Below are positions 28,896 to 37,468 of a DNA stretch of 64,000 nucleotides, in pieces. Both the position numbers and the translations under genes were made by a program. The stretch's first letter is position 1. Each line of letters begins with the position of its first letter. The notes under the pieces were generated by a model. It searched no databases, had not been told where the DNA came from, and saw nothing but the letters and a program-made list of their open reading frames with translations. The stretch is from Clostridium oryzae (GTDB taxonomy: Bacteria; Bacillota; Clostridia; Clostridiales; Clostridiaceae), in assembly GCF_002029235.1 (NCBI RefSeq), contig NZ_MZGV01000009.1, forward strand, positions 1 to 64,000, written 5' to 3'.

Positions 28896-30014
28896 TTAGT
28901 TCGTTATAGATTTATACGCTGATAAGGTTTGTACAGCCGTGTTATACCAGCTCAATTCTCCAGCTCTTTTAATGCCTCTAGAAATAAAATCTTTTCTTAT
29001 GATTTCATCGTTTATCATTACATCCAATGCACTTGATAATTGATCTATATCACTAGGATTTATTAAAAAGGCATTGTCGCCGACTATTTCGGGAATAGAT
29101 GTAGTGTTTGAAGTTACAACTGGAACACCACAAGACATAGCTTCAATTGGGGGAAGTCCGAAGCCTTCATAGAAGGAAGGATACACGAATAAGTCAGAAG
29201 CATTGTAAAGATACGGAAGATGCTCCATAGATATAAAACCTGGGAAAACAACTTTATCCTCTATGCCTAAGGCCTCAGCTTTCTCTTTATAAAGAGTATG
29301 GGAAATGCCTTTTTTTCCGGCAATAACAAGCTTAAATTCACTATTTTTTACCGAGAATTTACTGAAGGCTTCAATTAAACCAACGATATTCTTTCTAGGA
29401 CTAAATCCACCAACATAAAGAATGAAAGGGTAGTCTATGCCGTAAAGATGTTTTATAATATCCCTGCTCTTATTCTTATCAATTGGTTTATATATGCTTT
29501 CTGCAGCTAAATAAGTTACGAAAATCTTATCTCGAGGAAAATTGAACTCTTCAATAATATCATTTTTCGAATACTCGGATACTGTAATTATTCCATCACA
29601 CCGTTCTATTATATCAGGCATTTGTTCTAAAAATATTTTAAGGTAGCTTTTACCTACAGTATCAGGAAGCCTGTATGGAATAATATCGTGCAGTGTGATT
29701 ATAAACGGGCATTCTTTACTATTTGGCATCCCTATACCATTTTGGGGTATATGATAAATTTCAACTTCATTATTTAAAAGTATGTTGGGAATATTAATAG
29801 AATCCCAAAAATTATCTGTATTATTCTCAGTAATATTTCTAACAGTAAAATGTTTACTAAAGTTTATATCTAGATCACTGTCTTCAGGTGCAAACAATAG
29901 GTAGTCATTGCAGTTGTCTATAGAGTTAATAGCACTTATAAGTTGATACGTGTAATTTCCTATGCCAGTACCTCTATACCATTTTGCAGCTCTTCCGTCT
30001 AATCCAATTCTCAT
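28896..30014 (-). CDS. GT4-family glycosyltransferase
   Basis: A 372-residue GT-B glycosyltransferase, paralogous to the one at 12229-13374. Both begin MRI-D-R-WYRG-GIG, share IYHIPQNGIG, LYVGGFSPRKN and the EX7E region YEGFGLPPIEAMSCG, and both are divergent from a CotS-family gene. It most likely adds sugars to a spore-surface component in the mother cell; this is inferred from the neighbour. AAAGGAA precedes the ATG. The 3' end abuts a truncated palindromic repeat. Confidence 0.88.
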   Translation of the reverse strand: MRIGLDGRAAKWYRGTGIGNYTYQLISAINSIDNCNDYLLFAPEDSDLDINFSKHFTVRNITENNTDNFWDSINIPNILLNNEVEIYHIPQNGIGMPNSKECPFIITLHDIIPYRLPDTVGKSYLKIFLEQMPDIIERCDGIITVSEYSKNDIIEEFNFPRDKIFVTYLAAESIYKPIDKNKSRDIIKHLYGIDYPFILYVGGFSPRKNIVGLIEAFSKFSVKNSEFKLVIAGKKGISHTLYKEKAEALGIEDKVVFPGFISMEHLPYLYNASDLFVYPSFYEGFGLPPIEAMSCGVPVVTSNTTSIPEIVGDNAFLINPSDIDQLSSALDVMINDEIIRKDFISRGIKRAGELSWYNTAVQTLSAYKSITN

Positions 30015-30134
30015 AGTGACGAATTCCTTTCCAAGTAGTCATACTTCATTATATTTTGTTTATTAAAATATGTTATTAGTTTATGTATTAAATGAATCAC
30101 CACCAACATATAAATTAAATGGGAGGTGATAAAG

Positions 30135-31139
30135 TTGATGAGAGAATTTGAACTCGAGAGACAATTTAATATAAAAATAGAAAGTATAAAAGCCAATAAA
30201 GGTGTTTATTTTGTAAAGACAGATAAAGGGATACGCTGCCTAAAAAAAATTAATTATGGAATCCAAAAATTATTATTTGTATACGGAGCAAAGGAACATC
30301 TTATTAATAATGGTTACGCTAATGTGGACAGATATTATCTTAATATCAATGAGCTTCCCTATGCGTTGGTAAATGAAGATATATATACTATGTCCAGATG
30401 GATAGAGGGAAGGGAATGTGATTTTAAAAATGAAGATGATGTAATAATAGCAGCAAAAAACCTGGCTCTTTTACACATGGCTTCAAGAGGTTATGAACCT
30501 CCTGAAAATAGTAAGTTAAAAACAGATTTGGGTAGATGGCCGCATTTAATGAATAAAAGAATAAAATCTTTTGATAGAATGAAGGATATGGCCCGCAAAA
30601 AAAATGTTAAATCTGAATTCGACTTAGAGTACATTAAACAGATGGAGTTTTATAAGGGGTTAGGTAAAAGGGCTATAGATATATTGGATACTTCAAGTTA
30701 TATAAGATTGTGCGGAATAGCTGAGGAAGAAAAAAGTTTTTGCCATCACGATTATACTTATCATAATATTTTGGTTGATCCTAATAATGTGGTAAACGTT
30801 ATTGATTTTGATTATAGTAAGAGAGAGATAAGAGTATTTGATGTTTCAAACTTTATGATAAAAGTTTTAAAAAGAAATAATTGGGATATTAATATATGTA
30901 ATAAAATACTGGAAGCATACAATTCAATCTATGCATTAGAGGGAGAAGAATACAGAGTAATATTTGCATTTTTATTGTTTCCTCAAAGGTTTTGGAGATT
31001 ATCCAATAGATATTATTATAATGAAGTTAACTGGGGACAGAATATATTTAGTAAAAAAATAGGTGAATTGGTTTTAGAGCAGCAGCAGTATTTAAACTTT
31101 ATTGATGAATTTAAGCAAGTGTACGATCAAAAGGAATAA
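30135..31139 (+). CDS. CotS-family spore coat kinase-like protein
   Basis: A CotS-family protein of about 334 residues with complete motifs: LHMASRGYEPP near residue 118, FCHHDYTYHN near 204 and VIDFDYS near 221, then FPQRFWRLSNRYYYNE in the C-terminal part. TTG 30135 lies eight bases after GGGAGG; ATG 30138, one codon later, is equally possible, and GTG 30126 overlaps the ribosome site. It is divergent from the GT4 gene and convergent with yabG, matching the clostridial habit of placing cotS genes beside yabG. Confidence 0.88.
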   Translation: MMREFELERQFNIKIESIKANKGVYFVKTDKGIRCLKKINYGIQKLLFVYGAKEHLINNGYANVDRYYLNINELPYALVNEDIYTMSRWIEGRECDFKNEDDVIIAAKNLALLHMASRGYEPPENSKLKTDLGRWPHLMNKRIKSFDRMKDMARKKNVKSEFDLEYIKQMEFYKGLGKRAIDILDTSSYIRLCGIAEEEKSFCHHDYTYHNILVDPNNVVNVIDFDYSKREIRVFDVSNFMIKVLKRNNWDINICNKILEAYNSIYALEGEEYRVIFAFLLFPQRFWRLSNRYYYNEVNWGQNIFSKKIGELVLEQQQYLNFIDEFKQVYDQKE

Positions 31140-31159
31140 TTAGCGTATGAAGTATTTTT

Positions 31160-31192
31160 AAAAGTCATGCAATAAGCCGTTGCATGACTTTT
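31160..31192. terminator. Bidirectional terminator cotS/yabG
   Basis: AAAAGTCATGCAA (31160-31172) pairs with TTGCATGACTTTT (31180-31192) around a seven-base loop, between convergent genes. Confidence 0.85.
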
Positions 31193-31231
31193 GCTATTGA
31201 GAGAGGATATTTTGTATATTATATGGTATTT

Positions 31232-32110
31232 TTATATAAACTGAGTTTTAGGATACCCTTCTCTGTATTTTCCGCGTGTTTGCAGACCTCCTATCCCCTT
31301 GGTTCCAGTTATAGTACTTTCTACTGCTTCTTGTACTGGCACTATCTTTTCTATGTTTGTATAGGCTATTTTTTCACAAATAAATACTGGATCGAGACAA
31401 TGTATGAGCACACGGCTTGGTGAACTAGCGAAGTTTGCACCAGCATCTAATATTTTCTCATAGCAGGATTGGCATGCGCCGGCAAAAATAACGAGCTCAT
31501 CGTAGCTGGCTTGAAAATTTCTGAGAGCTGCTACAGATTTTACAAAGTATTTAGAATTTCGATAATTCTCTAAATTGCCATAATCGCTGGCTTCCTTCAG
31601 TATACCATCGTGACCTGTAAGTACAATAATATCGGGCTTAACATCTTTTACAAGATCTACTACAATAAGAGGCTGACGACTTTCTTCTATCACTTTACCT
31701 ACGGCATCAAGACCTAGTTGCTTGTATACTGTTAGACAAGCATCCAGATATTCTTCATCTCCGTCTATATGAAGTATTCTACCAGGCCTTCCGAAAGTTA
31801 ATTCTTTTGTTTCAAAGTTGTTCTTATGATGTTTTGACGAACGATCTGAATCTCCTCTAAACATATCATTACGTGAAGCTAATATTTTTTTAATAGCTTT
31901 ATCTATCTTTTTATTAAACACAATGTCTTTATTGGTATTACAATGATCGCTCACTATTTCTAAATCTTCTTCAGGAGCATCGGCAATAAGTCTTAGATTT
32001 AAACCCTTTATAATAAACTCATCTCCATTTTCCTTGGGTTTTACATCTATTATTTTAAATGCTATATCCATTCCATAAGATTTTCTTACTACGGTATCAC
32101 CTATTTTCAT
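31232..32110 (-). CDS. yabG: Sporulation-specific protease YabG (full-length copy)
   Basis: YabG (peptidase family U57) trims coat and cortex proteins during spore maturation. This 292-residue copy is complete. The N-terminal SH3-like KIGDTVVRKSYGMDIAFKI is followed by candidate catalytic segments VLTGHDGI and IFAGACQSCYE, then a C-terminal region ending GKYREGYPKTQFI. ATG 32110 is preferred because GAGG lies seven bases upstream; an in-frame ATG at 32140 has no such site. Only 83 bases of its own leader remain before the IS21 element. Its first 226 codons are duplicated at 38773-39451. It still has its C-terminus and may be functional if the short leader holds the promoter. Confidence 0.92.
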   Translation of the reverse strand: MKIGDTVVRKSYGMDIAFKIIDVKPKENGDEFIIKGLNLRLIADAPEEDLEIVSDHCNTNKDIVFNKKIDKAIKKILASRNDMFRGDSDRSSKHHKNNFETKELTFGRPGRILHIDGDEEYLDACLTVYKQLGLDAVGKVIEESRQPLIVVDLVKDVKPDIIVLTGHDGILKEASDYGNLENYRNSKYFVKSVAALRNFQASYDELVIFAGACQSCYEKILDAGANFASSPSRVLIHCLDPVFICEKIAYTNIEKIVPVQEAVESTITGTKGIGGLQTRGKYREGYPKTQFI

Positions 32111-32193
32111 AGTTAACCTCTTTCTACTAAAACTAATCATTATATATTACGCAGTTGTATTTTTTGTGTGATTAATTCTTAAATGCTAATAGG
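31432..32193. repeat. 762-bp direct repeat, copy 1 (yabG 5' part and leader)
   Basis: This segment is repeated at 38773-39534 with a constant offset of 7341. I found three differences, all transitions, at 32042, 32045 and 32078. The right edge coincides exactly with the first base of the IS21 element (32194). Confidence 0.95.
32143..32170 (-). promoter_or_regulatory. Candidate sigma-K-like promoter of yabG
   Basis: On the minus strand, CAC (32168-32170), a 16-base spacer and CGTAATATA (32143-32151) approach the sigma-K pattern AC-N16-CATANNNTA with one mismatch. It lies inside the duplicated leader, so the second copy has it too (39484-39511). Sigma-K control of yabG is known in Bacillus. 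Confidence 0.35.
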
Positions 32194-32261
32194 TGTAATT
32201 GACAAGTACTTTTGGAGAAATTTCGGCAAATAATTTTCCTGAATTTCTTCCAGTTACTTTT

Positions 32262-33005
32262 CTAAAATATAGACTCTCTATGTTCCAATCTAAAACTCTT
32301 GCCAGACGTATTGAAAAGTTCACATCTGTAGGCAATTCTATCAAGAATAGCTGTAGTCAATGCAGCATCTCCCATAAGTTCAGCCCATTCCTCAAAACCC
32401 TTATTAGAGGTGATTATAAGCGAAGCTTGTTCATGAAGAGCAGTTATTAACTGAAAGAACAAATTAGCTTCTTCGCGTGTTATAGGAAGGTATCCAAGTT
32501 CATCAATTATGACAAGGTTCGAGGACAATATTTTATTTACTTTTCCTTTGCTTATCCTTGATATCTCTTTTGTTTTAAGAAAATGCATAAGTTTATCCAT
32601 ACTTACGAAGCTCACTTTATAGCCATCTTCCACAGCCTTATAGCCTATAGAGATAGCAAGATGAGTCTTACCTACGCCTGGTGGACCAAGGAAAATAAGA
32701 TTGTGCATTCTATCTATCCAATCCATCTCTAGAAGTCTGTTTACTTGTTTTTTAGTTATGGATTTTTGAAAGTTAAAATCAAAATTTTCAATCTTTTTGA
32801 TGACAGGAAATCCAGCATCCTTTAATCTCTTTTCTTGGGCTCGCTTATCCTTTAATGATATTTCCCCTTTCAGTATCGATAGAAGCATATCCTGATAAGA
32901 CATATCCTTTACTGCTGCAGTTTCTAATATTTTATCCACATTGGTTTTTAAGTAGTTTAATTTAAGCAGTTTAGAATACTCTCTAATCATTTCTAATTTT
33001 TCCAT
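32262..33005 (-). CDS. istB: IS21 transposition helper ATPase IstB
   Basis: A 247-residue AAA+ ATPase that assists the IstA transposase in target selection, related to DnaC. The Walker A motif is FLGPPGVGKTHLA near residue 107, Walker B is LVIIDELGYLP near 165, and sensor residues IITSNKGFEEW follow near 195. GGGAG precedes the ATG by about ten bases. The start overlaps the end of the istA C-terminal part by 13 bases, the usual IS21 coupling. The gene appears intact. Confidence 0.93.
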   Translation of the reverse strand: MEKLEMIREYSKLLKLNYLKTNVDKILETAAVKDMSYQDMLLSILKGEISLKDKRAQEKRLKDAGFPVIKKIENFDFNFQKSITKKQVNRLLEMDWIDRMHNLIFLGPPGVGKTHLAISIGYKAVEDGYKVSFVSMDKLMHFLKTKEISRISKGKVNKILSSNLVIIDELGYLPITREEANLFFQLITALHEQASLIITSNKGFEEWAELMGDAALTTAILDRIAYRCELFNTSGKSFRLEHRESIF

Positions 33006-34561
33006 GTATCTTTATCTCCCTTCAATGCCTTACAATACTCTGATATATCTCGTATCTGAGGCTTTACATTACTATATTTTGAAGGAATATAGTCCTTTGT
33101 ATCAGGAAATATTTTATCAACAATGGATAACTTTTTTTGAGAGAAGTATTCAAGTGCATCTTTCAAAATTCCAGCACTCCATAGTTTCATTTTCACGCAA
33201 TAATCCACAGCTTCTAAGATAGTTTTATCATCAAGATTTTCTGCTATATTAATAATTACCCCAAATTGATCTTTGCAGTATCTTGATTTCTCAGTTCTTA
33301 TTCTATCTAACAGTATTTTTGCATTCTCAGTTTCCTTCAATGACAGTCATGCTTTTTCATACATGTCATCTACTGTTTTATGTATTTCTCTCTCAGGGTG
33401 GATTATTTTCACTAAATCTCCTTTCTTGGTACTAATTCTGTGACTTATTATAATTTCATCAGTTTCAATATCAAGGATATCCACATGTGTATCATTTGTC
33501 TTGAGTTTAACCTCTTTACCAGGCTTGTACGTGCCTTTTGGCACTTGATATCTGACCTGTTTGTAAAAAACTGTATTGTCTTTTCTAACACTATAGGTTA
33601 AACTATTGTCAGATGAAATTTTTTCAAATGAATTAGATATCGGTGCTAAGTGTTCTTTTTCTAGGGGAAACACTTCTGCTGGTATCTTTTTTGTGGTTTC
33701 ATGTATTTTTCCATTACCAGTCCTATCAAGCCATTTAAGGCAGTCTTCATTTAATGAAGATATATCTATGGTTCTATGATTCGCAAAGTTGTACTTAGCA
33801 AACTTTACTACAGCCTCAATTTTGCCTTTACTCTCAGGATCAAAAGCCCTGCAAAGTCTCACTTTATACTTCATAATATCAATATAGTTCTGAAATCCTT
33901 CTGTATATATTATGTCACCGTTATTTTCTGATACTGTTAGTATTCTATCTTGATCATACACTATTTTTACAGGCATCCCTCCAAAATAATCAAAGGCTTT
34001 ATTATGGGCATCTATGAATGTAGCTGTTGTGAACGGTCTTTCAGACCACAACACATATTTATACCTAGAGTGTGCTAACACCATGGAAAAACAATATACT
34101 TTTGTTTTTCCACCATAATTATTTTTTAACCATATTTGTCCCATATCTACTTGAGCCTGATATCCCATCGGGAGTTCATCTACAGCCTCATACTGTCTTT
34201 CTGTTGCTACCTTAGGTATATTGAATTCTTTTCTTAGGTCACTAATATAGTGCCGTAATGATCTTTCTTTAAAGTTCAATTTTCCATAGCGCTCTCTCAG
34301 CCAATCATAAATCTGTGCAGCTGAAATATCTCTAAAGTCTCTAAGCCACTCAAGTATCTCATCTTTATACTCATCTATCTTTTTCCTTCTGCTCTTAGCC
34401 TCCTTTACTAACTGTGCATATCTATCTGGTGGCATGTCCCAATACTTATCAACAGTCTTATAATCTATGTTTAGCTCTCTTTTTATCTGTGACTTATTTA
34501 GTCCCAGTTTCTTAAGCCCTTTTATTTCTGCAAACATATTCCATCCTTTCATTTCTTCCAT
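32993..34561 (-). pseudogene. istA: IS21 transposase IstA, interrupted by in-frame TGA
   Basis: The N-terminal part (33347-34561, 404 residues) has an HTH (LGLNKSQIKRELNIDYKTV), then the integrase core with D in QVDMGQIWLK, D in KIVYDQDR and E in PESKGKIEAV. It ends EKA-TGA (33347-33349). The same frame continues without shift into 115 more residues (32993-33340) that read as the normal IstA C-terminal domain (LLDRIRTEKSRYCKDQFGVI). I therefore treat this as one gene with a nonsense mutation. The TTG at 33340 could restart the second part. ATG 34552 has better spacing from AAGGAG than ATG 34561. Whether the split enzyme works is unknown. Confidence 0.82.
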
Positions 34562-34882
34562 CTCCTTCAGTAGAATCTCTTACAATTCTACCAAAAGATC
34601 TTCTCTTATTGTACTTTACTGGAAAATATTCTCCCTTTTTGTTTGCCGAAATCTCTCCATTTTAGTTTACCATTTACATTAGTTTAACATATTAAGCCTA
34701 TGTAAAACTAAAACAAAAAATTGTAGGCATATATAAGAAGAAAAAAATCATAGGCAGTTTAACACAATATTAAGATATGTTAAAGTCAATAGGAAATAAA
34801 ATGGAAGTCATAATGGAGTAAGAAGAGCATGCTGATGGCAAGATGATGAATGTTATTAGCATTTATCATTAATTAGCAAGAT

Positions 34883-34915
34883 ATCGAGGTTTATTAATCA
34901 AAATCTCGATTTTAT
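34883..34915. terminator. Hairpin in the IS21-terS gap
   Basis: ATCGAG (34883-34888) pairs with CTCGAT (34905-34910), followed by TTTTA. The rest of 34679-34920 has no gene that I can support. Confidence 0.5.
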
Positions 34916-34920
34916 TGACG

Positions 34921-35043
34921 TTCTAGAAAAAAACATAGGTTCTTCCAGCGAAACACGCTCTTAGCGGGTGTTGGCGAGCCCAGAAATCTTCTAGATATAA
35001 ATTCTTTTTAAATGGCGTTTCCATTTCCGAAGGGGGTGATATT
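34921..35043 (+). other. Phage end-like region upstream of terS
   Basis: Directly before the terminase small-subunit gene is a region less AT-rich than its surroundings. It contains GGTTCTTCC, an imperfect palindrome AACACGCTC/GCGGGTGTT (34951-34971), then GGCGAGCCCAGAAATC. Phage cos or pac recognition sites often lie just upstream of terS, so this may be a remnant packaging site. This is inference; no cleavage site is shown. Confidence 0.4.
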
Positions 35044-35649
35044 TTGACAGAAGGGAATAAAAAAATTGAAAGTGTTGACAGCGTAGTTGTATCTAGTTCA
35101 GTTCTTGCAGATCTATTTGGATTAACTGATAGAAGAATCAGAACGCTTGCTGAAGAAGGAATCTTAAAAAAGATTTCAAGAGGCAGATACGATTTATTTT
35201 CAAGCATTAGGAATTATATTATATATCTGAAAACTCAAAGTGATCTGAAAGAGGACAAGACAGAAAAGAGCATTGACTATGATATGGAACATGCTTTATT
35301 AGAAAGGGCAAAGAGAGAAAAGGTTGAATTGGAGCTTACTGCTATGAAAGGAACGATGCATCTTTCAGAGGATGTTGAGAGAGTAATGAATGATATGTTG
35401 GCTAATTTCAGAGCTAAGTTACTTTCTTTACCTACCAAAATAGCACCTTTATTGGCTGGTAAAGAAGATATTTCAGAGATTCAGCAACTATTGCAGAATG
35501 ATTTTTATGAAATACTTCATGAATTCTCGTTCTATAATCCAGAGGATTTCTACAGCGAGAAGTATATCAATATAGATGAGGTAACTAATGAAGCAAACAT
35601 ATATCAAGTGAAGGAAATTAACGCTATAAACGGAAATATGCAGCACTAA
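35044..35649 (+). CDS. Phage terminase small subunit-like protein
   Basis: A 201-residue protein resembling Nu1/terminase small subunits, the DNA-recognition part of phage packaging motors. The N-terminus has a winged-helix/MerR-like region (SSSVLADLFGLTDRRIRTLAEEGILKK) followed by SRGRYDLFSSIRNYI, a coiled acidic/basic helix (HALLERAKREKVELELTAMKG) and NDMLANFRAKLLSLPTKIAPLLAG, all usual for this family. The start is TTG 35044 after AAGGGGGTG. No large subunit, portal or capsid gene follows, so it is a prophage remnant or co-opted DNA-binding gene. The frame is intact. Confidence 0.75.
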   Translation: MTEGNKKIESVDSVVVSSSVLADLFGLTDRRIRTLAEEGILKKISRGRYDLFSSIRNYIIYLKTQSDLKEDKTEKSIDYDMEHALLERAKREKVELELTAMKGTMHLSEDVERVMNDMLANFRAKLLSLPTKIAPLLAGKEDISEIQQLLQNDFYEILHEFSFYNPEDFYSEKYINIDEVTNEANIYQVKEINAINGNMQH

Positions 35650-35692
35650 ATTCCTTCACTTATATTTTAGTTTTGTTAGTAATTGATAATCA

Positions 35693-36175
35693 TTAATTAC
35701 ATCCTAAATTTTTTAGATTTTTTTGATATTCTTCACAAAAATCTAAAAAATTTGATGGAAGAAATCCAGGGCTTGTTTCTTGTACTTGCTTTGTATATTC
35801 AACCAACTTGTTAGCATAATTAGTAAAGGAAAATGAGTGCTCTAAACAATTAGTTGATAGAGGAGTTTCTTCTCCGTGACATTCCATATAATAATTTAAC
35901 GTACTTAAGGCTATTACCATCTGTGACTTTTCATTATCTGAATAGTCTTTGAGAGTGTAGTCTAAAGCATCTTTAGATTTTTTTGTATTAATCAAGTTTT
36001 CGTTTGTTTCGCTTATCTGGATAGAGTCAGTGTTAGTTTTAGAATTTTTAATAGTATCTGTATTATCTGTTGTACTTGCTTGTATTGAGGATTTATCATT
36101 AATGATAGTACTTTTTTTATTACAGATATAGTTATCTGCGTAATTTATTGTATTGTCTGAATAAATTTTGGACAT
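35693..36175 (-). CDS. Unknown Ser/Thr/Asn-rich protein
   Basis: Not recognised. The 160-residue product has a low-complexity N-terminal 65 residues rich in Ser, Thr, Asn, Asp and Lys (for example STTDNTDTIKNSKTNTDS) and a more regular helical C-terminal half ending FLDFCEEYQKNLKNLGCN. It has no signal peptide and no membrane segment. GGGAGGT lies nine bases before the ATG, a strong site that supports a real gene. It lies between terS and a secreted-protein gene inside the accessory block; function is open. Confidence 0.6.
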   Translation of the reverse strand: MSKIYSDNTINYADNYICNKKSTIINDKSSIQASTTDNTDTIKNSKTNTDSIQISETNENLINTKKSKDALDYTLKDYSDNEKSQMVIALSTLNYYMECHGEETPLSTNCLEHSFSFTNYANKLVEYTKQVQETSPGFLPSNFLDFCEEYQKNLKNLGCN

Positions 36176-36312
36176 TATAAATTACCTCCCATTTATGGTA
36201 TAAAGTATATGCTTATTATATCGATATAACATGTATACAACTTTAGATAAAAAGTATATTGATGCATCTTTATAACTTTTTTATAAAATATTACATTATG
36301 GGAAGGAATTTT

Positions 36313-36807
36313 ATGTTGAAAATTTTAAAATATGAAAATGTAAAAAGGTTTTTTGTTTTCCTACTATGTTTTTCATTTCTAGGATTAAGCAAAATATCAA
36401 CAACAAAAGCAAATGCTATTGTGTCACAACCAGTAAAAATTATAACTGTTGGAAGTGCTGTTCTTGTTCATGATTATGGTAGTTCTGCGGATTGGTCAAT
36501 AACCAATGCGCATATGGCCAATACCGGTGATACTTATGATTTAACCACAAATAATGTTTATATTAAGGATGCAACTAATGGAGCGTTTTACGAAGGTTAT
36601 GCATGTGTAGATGGTGAATCTGTTGGCTATACTGGTCGTACAACAAGTAATGTATATCTTTATAGTTTTGCTACTTCAGGAACAATATGGACTAGAGGTT
36701 TTATAATAAGAAATTTAGCTTCAGGAACGCATACTATTCAGATTAAATACACTAGACTAGGAACTACAACTATGTATACGGACACCATATATGTTAATGT
36801 TCCATAA
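36313..36807 (+). CDS. Small secreted protein, unknown
   Basis: ATG 36313 is chosen from GGAAGG about six bases upstream; the frame extends to 36259 without a good site. The 164-residue product has a signal peptide (VKRFFVFLLCFSFLGLSKIS, cleavage probably after KANA). The mature part of about 130 residues is rich in Thr, Tyr, Ser and Gly, with alternating hydrophobic and polar residues typical of a beta-sandwich. Only one Cys is in the mature part. It could be a cell-surface, carbohydrate-binding or antagonistic protein; none can be chosen from sequence. A good terminator follows. Confidence 0.65.
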   Translation: MLKILKYENVKRFFVFLLCFSFLGLSKISTTKANAIVSQPVKIITVGSAVLVHDYGSSADWSITNAHMANTGDTYDLTTNNVYIKDATNGAFYEGYACVDGESVGYTGRTTSNVYLYSFATSGTIWTRGFIIRNLASGTHTIQIKYTRLGTTTMYTDTIYVNVP

Positions 36808-36828
36808 CTAAGCCTTAATTTAAAATAA

Positions 36829-36875
36829 AAGAGGGGTTAGCTACATTGAAAAGTTTGTAGTTAACCTCTTTTTTG
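36829..36875 (+). terminator. Terminator after secreted protein gene
   Basis: AAGAGGGGTTAGCTACA (36829-36845) pairs with TTGTAGTTAACCTCTT (36855-36870), followed by a T-run. Confidence 0.85.
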
Positions 36876-37013
36876 TTAGGAGATATTTGGATATTTTACA
36901 TAAAAGATGATGTTGAAGAGAAAAAAGGTGATAAAGTTGAAACAGACACAGAAAATACATAGTAGGACTTTAAAACTTTTTAAAAATATCGTAAAAATAT
37001 TAGCACCACCTCC

Positions 37014-37338
37014 ATCTGTTAATGCTCTGTTTTCATTGGAAAGATGTCCTTTCAGCACAATAGCATCCTCGTAGGTATGTTGATTAATATCGTATAATGC
37101 ATTCAAATGCAAAAGGTTGTAGGGTTTTTTTGTAATCTTCATATTGATAAAAGGAATCCAGATCGTTTCTGTTTGTTGGAATATGTATATCAGATCCATC
37201 AACAGCTAAAAGACGATAGCCCTTGAATAGATAATCAGTTGTTGTTTTATAAACGAAGTTATGAAATAGATTTTCAAATGCCATAGGCAACAGTTTTGCT
37301 CTTTGTTGAACAAATGCAGCCGACGTAACTGTGTCAAT
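37014..37338 (-). pseudogene. IS4-family transposase remnant
   Basis: Two minus-strand frames encode consecutive pieces of an IS4-type transposase. The first reads AAFVQQRAKLLPMAFENLFH, then YRLLAVDGSDIHIPTN, which holds the first catalytic Asp. After a frameshift near 37125 the second reads YNLLHLNALYDINQHTYEDA and stops matching at NRALTD near 37014. Both ends of the transposase are missing. It is a decayed fragment marking an older insertion. Confidence 0.8.
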
Positions 37339-37468
37339 TGAATAGATATAGACAAATTTACAAAATAAAAATATTTTAATGTAAAATATTTAAGTAAAAA
37401 AATATATACCACGAGAAGGATAAATAGTAAAAATATAGAATTGTGTACAAAGAAAGGATGGCGTCTCT

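Larger units (their letters stand above)
32194..34678 (-). mobile_element. IS21-family insertion sequence
   Basis: A 2485-bp element with 5'-TGTAA termini in inverted orientation. The ends match over about 37 bases with several mismatches, the best block being GGAGA-ATTTCGGCAAA. It contains istA and istB. The left flank (…CTAATAGG) and right flank (TTAGTTTA…) show no target duplication, so the element is probably not where it first landed or one flank was replaced. istA carries an in-frame stop. The left end is also the end of the yabG repeat. Confidence 0.85.

Noticed and set aside
31184..31423. 79-residue plus-strand frame over the yabG 3' end
   Set aside because: Antisense to yabG, and it overlaps the terminator hairpin.
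34923..35207. 94-residue minus-strand frame over the terS start
   Set aside because: Antisense to terS and across the palindromic region; no ribosome site.
36876..37412. Three overlapping minus-strand frames as separate small genes
   Set aside because: They are pieces and shadows of one decayed IS4-type transposase.
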